64,000 bases of DNA. It comes from Streptomyces sp. DSM 15324 (GTDB lineage: Bacteria > Actinomycetota > Actinomycetes > Streptomycetales > Streptomycetaceae). The stretch spans positions 682,001 to 746,000 of the forward strand of contig NZ_KQ949023.1 of the NCBI RefSeq assembly GCF_001514285.1, in the 5' to 3' direction. A program made the translations under genes and the position numbers. The first letter of the stretch is position 1. Each line of letters begins with the position of its first letter. Below, piece by piece: positions 61,283-64,000 of the stretch. Under the pieces are notes generated by a model that did no database searches, was not told the origin of the DNA, and saw nothing but the letters and a program-made list of their open reading frames with translations.

Positions 61283-63015
61283 CAGGCAGCCTCCGCTTCC
61301 GTCAGCTGGGAGAGCACGATCTCCCGGTAGGTCTCGTTGTCCGTCATCAGCTCACGGTGGGTGCCGCTGCCGACGACCCGGCCCTCGTCGAGGACGATGA
61401 TCCGGTCGGCGTCCCGGATGGTGGCCACCCGCTGGGCGACGATCACCACCGTCGCCTCGGCCGTCTCCCGGCCGAGCGCCGCGCGCAGGGCCGCGTCGGT
61501 GGCGTAGTCGAGGGCGGAGAAGGAGTCGTCGAAGAGATAGATCTCCGGCCGCTGCACGAGCGTCCGGGCGATCGCGAGCCGTTGCCGCTGACCGCCGGAG
61601 ACATTGGTGCCGCCCTGGGCGACGGGGGAGTCCAGCCCGTTCTCCAGCTTGCTCACGAAGTCCTTGGCCTGGGCCACCTCCAGCGCGTGCCACAGTTCCT
61701 CGTCCGTCGCGTCCGGGTTGCCGTAGCGCAGATTGCTCGCGACGGTGCCCGCGAAGAGGTACGGCTTCTGCGGGACGAGCCCGACGGTCCTGGCGAGCAG
61801 GACCGGGTCGATGTCGGCCACCGGCACCCCGTCGACCAGCACCTCCCCGTCGGTCGCGTCGAACAGCCGGGGGACCAGACCGAGCAGCGTGGACTTGCCG
61901 CTGCCGGTGGAGCCGATGACGGCGGTGACCTCGCCGGGCCGCGCCACCAGGTCGATCGCCTTGAGGACGGGCTCCTCGGCCCCCGGGTAGCGGAAGCCGG
62001 CCGCCCGGATCTCCAGGTGCCCGTGCCGCCGCAGCTCGGTGACGGGCGCCACCGGCGGCACCACGGAGGACGAGGTCCCGAGCACCTCCTGGATGCGCTC
62101 GGCACACACCTCGGCGCGCGGCACCTGCATGAACATGAAGGTCGCCATCATCACGGACATGACGATCTGCATCAGATAGGCGAGGAACGCGGTCAGGTCA
62201 CCGATCTGCATCTGGCCGCTGTCGATGCGGTGCGCGCCGAACCACACCACCGCGATCGAGGACAGGTTCACCGTGGTCATGACCACCGGGAACATCAGCG
62301 CCAGCATGTTGCCGGTCTTCAGCGAGATGCCGGTGAGGTCGCTGTTGGCCTTCCGGAACCGCTGCTGCTCGTACTCGTCGCGGACGAACGCGCGGATCAC
62401 CCGGTTGCCGGTGATCTGCTCGCGCAGCACCCGGTTGACGGTGTCGAGGCGCACCTGCATCGACCGGAACAGCGGCCGCAGCCGCCGCACGATCAGCGTC
62501 ACGCAGATGCCCAGCACCGGCACGACGGCGACCAGCACCCCGGACAGCGGCACGTCCAGGCCGAGCGCCATCACGATGCCGCCCACACACATGATCGGCG
62601 CGGACGCCATCAGGGTGAACGCCATCAGCGACAGCATCTGGATCTGCTGGACGTCGTTCGTGGTCCGGGTGATCAGCGACGGCGCGCCGAACTGACCGAC
62701 CTCCCGGGAGGAGAAGGACTGCACCCGCTCGAAGACGCCCGCCCGGACGTCCCGGCCGAGCGCGGAGGCGGTCCGGGCACCGTGGTAGACGGCGCCGATG
62801 TTGCAGACGACCTGCGCCAGCGAGATGCCGATCATCAGGCCGCCGTAGGCCAGGATGTAGCCGGTGTCCCCCTTGACGACGCCGTTGTCGATGATGTGCG
62901 CGTTCAGCGTGGGCAGGTAAAGGGTGGCGCAGGTCTGCAGCAACTGCAGCAGCACCAGCACGGTGATGGGTTTCTTGTAGGGCCTGAGGTAGGTCCGCAG
63001 AAGTCGTATGAGCAC
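61282..63015 (-). CDS. ABC exporter subunit with degenerate ATPase site
   Basis: A 577-aa half-transporter starting VLIRLLRTYLRPYKKPI, with six membrane helices, then an ATPase domain. Motifs are Walker A GSTGSGKST, Q-loop VPQKPYLFAGT, signature VSGGQRQRLA and Walker B IYLFDDSFSALD. The catalytic Glu after Walker B is Asp, the usual mark of the noncatalytic site in heterodimeric exporters. The GTG at 63015 is chosen from family N-termini I recall; in-frame ATG at 63048 and a start at 63078 are alternatives with weak ribosome sites. It shares 1 bp (TGATG) with the next gene, so the two subunits are made together. Confidence 0.92.
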   Translation of the reverse strand: MLIRLLRTYLRPYKKPITVLVLLQLLQTCATLYLPTLNAHIIDNGVVKGDTGYILAYGGLMIGISLAQVVCNIGAVYHGARTASALGRDVRAGVFERVQSFSSREVGQFGAPSLITRTTNDVQQIQMLSLMAFTLMASAPIMCVGGIVMALGLDVPLSGVLVAVVPVLGICVTLIVRRLRPLFRSMQVRLDTVNRVLREQITGNRVIRAFVRDEYEQQRFRKANSDLTGISLKTGNMLALMFPVVMTTVNLSSIAVVWFGAHRIDSGQMQIGDLTAFLAYLMQIVMSVMMATFMFMQVPRAEVCAERIQEVLGTSSSVVPPVAPVTELRRHGHLEIRAAGFRYPGAEEPVLKAIDLVARPGEVTAVIGSTGSGKSTLLGLVPRLFDATDGEVLVDGVPVADIDPVLLARTVGLVPQKPYLFAGTVASNLRYGNPDATDEELWHALEVAQAKDFVSKLENGLDSPVAQGGTNVSGGQRQRLAIARTLVQRPEIYLFDDSFSALDYATDAALRAALGRETAEATVVIVAQRVATIRDADRIIVLDEGRVVGSGTHRELMTDNETYREIVLSQLTEAEAA

Positions 63016-63145
63016 GCTACGTCTCTCGGAGTCGGCGGTAGGGGGCATGGGTTGCCCCTGGCACCTATCGTCGGACACTCCACCCGCGTTACCTCAACCG
63101 ATTAAGCCGAGAGCTGTGTGATACGGGGTTCGGCCAGGATGGGCC

Positions 63146-64000
63146 CTACCCCCGGAACGCCCCCGGGTGCGTCTGCTCCCGCACCGACACGTACTGCTGG
63201 CGCACCGCCTGCCCCACCGCCAGATCCTCGCCCGGATCCAGCACGACCGCCGCCGCGCCCTGCCACACCGGCGGGGTCCGCGGATCGAGGGTGCCCTGCT
63301 TCGCCCCGAGCGCCCAGGCCGCCTGCCGGGCCGCCCCGATCGCCGCGTAGTCCGCCGGCTGCGGTACGACGACCTGGGCGCCGAAGAGCGCCGGTGCCGC
63401 CGCCTGCACGGCCGGCAGCTCGGCCGCCGCGCCCAGCAGGAAGATCCGCTGCACGCTCACGCCCCGCCCGCGCAGCACGTCGAGCGCGTCCGCGAGCCCG
63501 CACAGCATGCCCTCGAACGCGGCCCGCGCGAAGTGCTCGGGCTTCATGGACTCCCGGCGCAGACCCGCCAGCGTCCCGGCGGTGTGCGGCAGGTTGGGCG
63601 TCCGCTCGCCCTCCAGGTAGGGCAGCATCACCAGCCCGTGTGAGCCCGGCGTCGACTTCATCGCCAGCTCGGACAGCCCCTCCAGATCGGGCGCGCCGAG
63701 CAGTTCGGCGGCGCCGCGCAGGGTCCGTACGGCGTTCAGGGTGGTCACCACCGGCAGGTGCATGCCCGTCGCGTCGGCGAGCGAGGTGATCATCCCGGAC
63801 TGGTCGACCAGCGCCTCGGGATGCACGGCCATGACGGACCCGGAGGCGCCCAGGGACACCACCACGTCCCCCATCCCCAGCCCGAGGCCCAGTGCCGCCG
63901 CCATGGTCTCGCCGGTACCGGCGGAGATCAGCAGTCCCTCCGGTGTCGTACCGGCCGCGTCGGACGGCCCGATCACCTCGGGCAGCATGGCCTGGTGACC
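63146..64000 (-). CDS. xylB: FGGY-family carbohydrate kinase, xylulokinase-like (5' end outside window)
   Basis: The C-terminal ~285 residues of an FGGY sugar kinase that phosphorylates a sugar such as xylulose with ATP. Landmarks are LLISAGTGETMAAALGLG, the phosphate-binding VVVSLGASGSVMAV, GLVMLPYLEGERTPNLPH, FEGMLCGLADALDVL and the adenosine motif IFLLGAAAELPAVQA. In the family that motif is usually GGGARSP, so this version is altered. Ending ADYAAIGAARQAAWALG is typical of XylB. The reading frame continues through the right edge. The exact sugar is not determinable. Confidence 0.85.
   Translation of the reverse strand, partial: GHQAMLPEVIGPSDAAGTTPEGLLISAGTGETMAAALGLGLGMGDVVVSLGASGSVMAVHPEALVDQSGMITSLADATGMHLPVVTTLNAVRTLRGAAELLGAPDLEGLSELAMKSTPGSHGLVMLPYLEGERTPNLPHTAGTLAGLRRESMKPEHFARAAFEGMLCGLADALDVLRGRGVSVQRIFLLGAAAELPAVQAAAPALFGAQVVVPQPADYAAIGAARQAAWALGAKQGTLDPRTPPVWQGAAAVVLDPGEDLAVGQAVRQQYVSVREQTHPGAFRG

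Overview
The window is chromosomal DNA of a Streptomyces-type actinomycete. It is very GC-rich with strong third-position G/C bias, and genes often start with GTG or overlap by 1-4 bp. Family content fits too: hrdA-type sigma factor beside dnaG, many MFS and TetR pairs, ECF sigma factor, class F sortase, M4 protease. From memory the order (zinc ABC, glyS, dusB, ppdK, nir, nas, dgt, dnaG, hrdA) resembles the S. coelicolor SCO25xx-SCO24xx core region; no alignment was run.

Layout. 1-1.4 kb: zinc ABC transporter genes with two Zur-box-like sites. 1.5-14.8 kb: glyS, an endonuclease-fold protein, an aldo/keto reductase with its TetR regulator and a perfect operator-like palindrome, galU, a class C beta-lactamase-like protein, an MFS/XRE pair, an ECF sigma factor with a probable anti-sigma partner, another MFS, dusB. 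14.8-22 kb: an LTA-synthase-like sulfatase, then a two-gene sugar hydrolase operon (debranching-like and GH63-like) divergent from a ROK regulator. 22.4-25.2 kb: ppdK behind a 408-bp leader rich in dyads. 25.2-30.9 kb: an accessory stretch with visibly lower GC and less biased codons. It holds an ABC ATPase pseudogene, a small secreted protein, an ABC/FtsX transporter, and decayed remnants of a STAS protein, a carbonic anhydrase and a histidine kinase.

31-51.7 kb carries assimilatory nitrate metabolism in three places: a nitrite reductase operon (FAD reductase, nirB, nirD), the nitrate reductase, and a sirohydrochlorin chelatase that could supply siroheme. The first two have 11-bp-phased GlnR-like elements at the same distance from their start codons. 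Between them lie a TauE/SafE permease, a class F sortase with a likely substrate, a secreted M4 protease, and an MFS/TetR pair separated by eight operator half-sites.

The most unusual locus is 45.8-50 kb. A stand-alone adenylation enzyme, a six-helix membrane flavoprotein resembling fungal TmpA, and an enoyl-CoA hydratase form one operon. The adenylation enzyme ends in about nineteen nonapeptide repeats. Two of the three genes carry a rare TTA leucine codon, which in Streptomyces implies dependence on the bldA tRNA and so on development.

52-64 kb returns to core genes: a pyrimidine-dimer-glycosylase-like protein, an SDR, dgt, a ferredoxin-reductase-like flavoprotein, dnaG, hrdA, a heterodimeric ABC exporter and a truncated FGGY sugar kinase. 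I saw no tRNA, rRNA, CRISPR array, transposase or phage gene.
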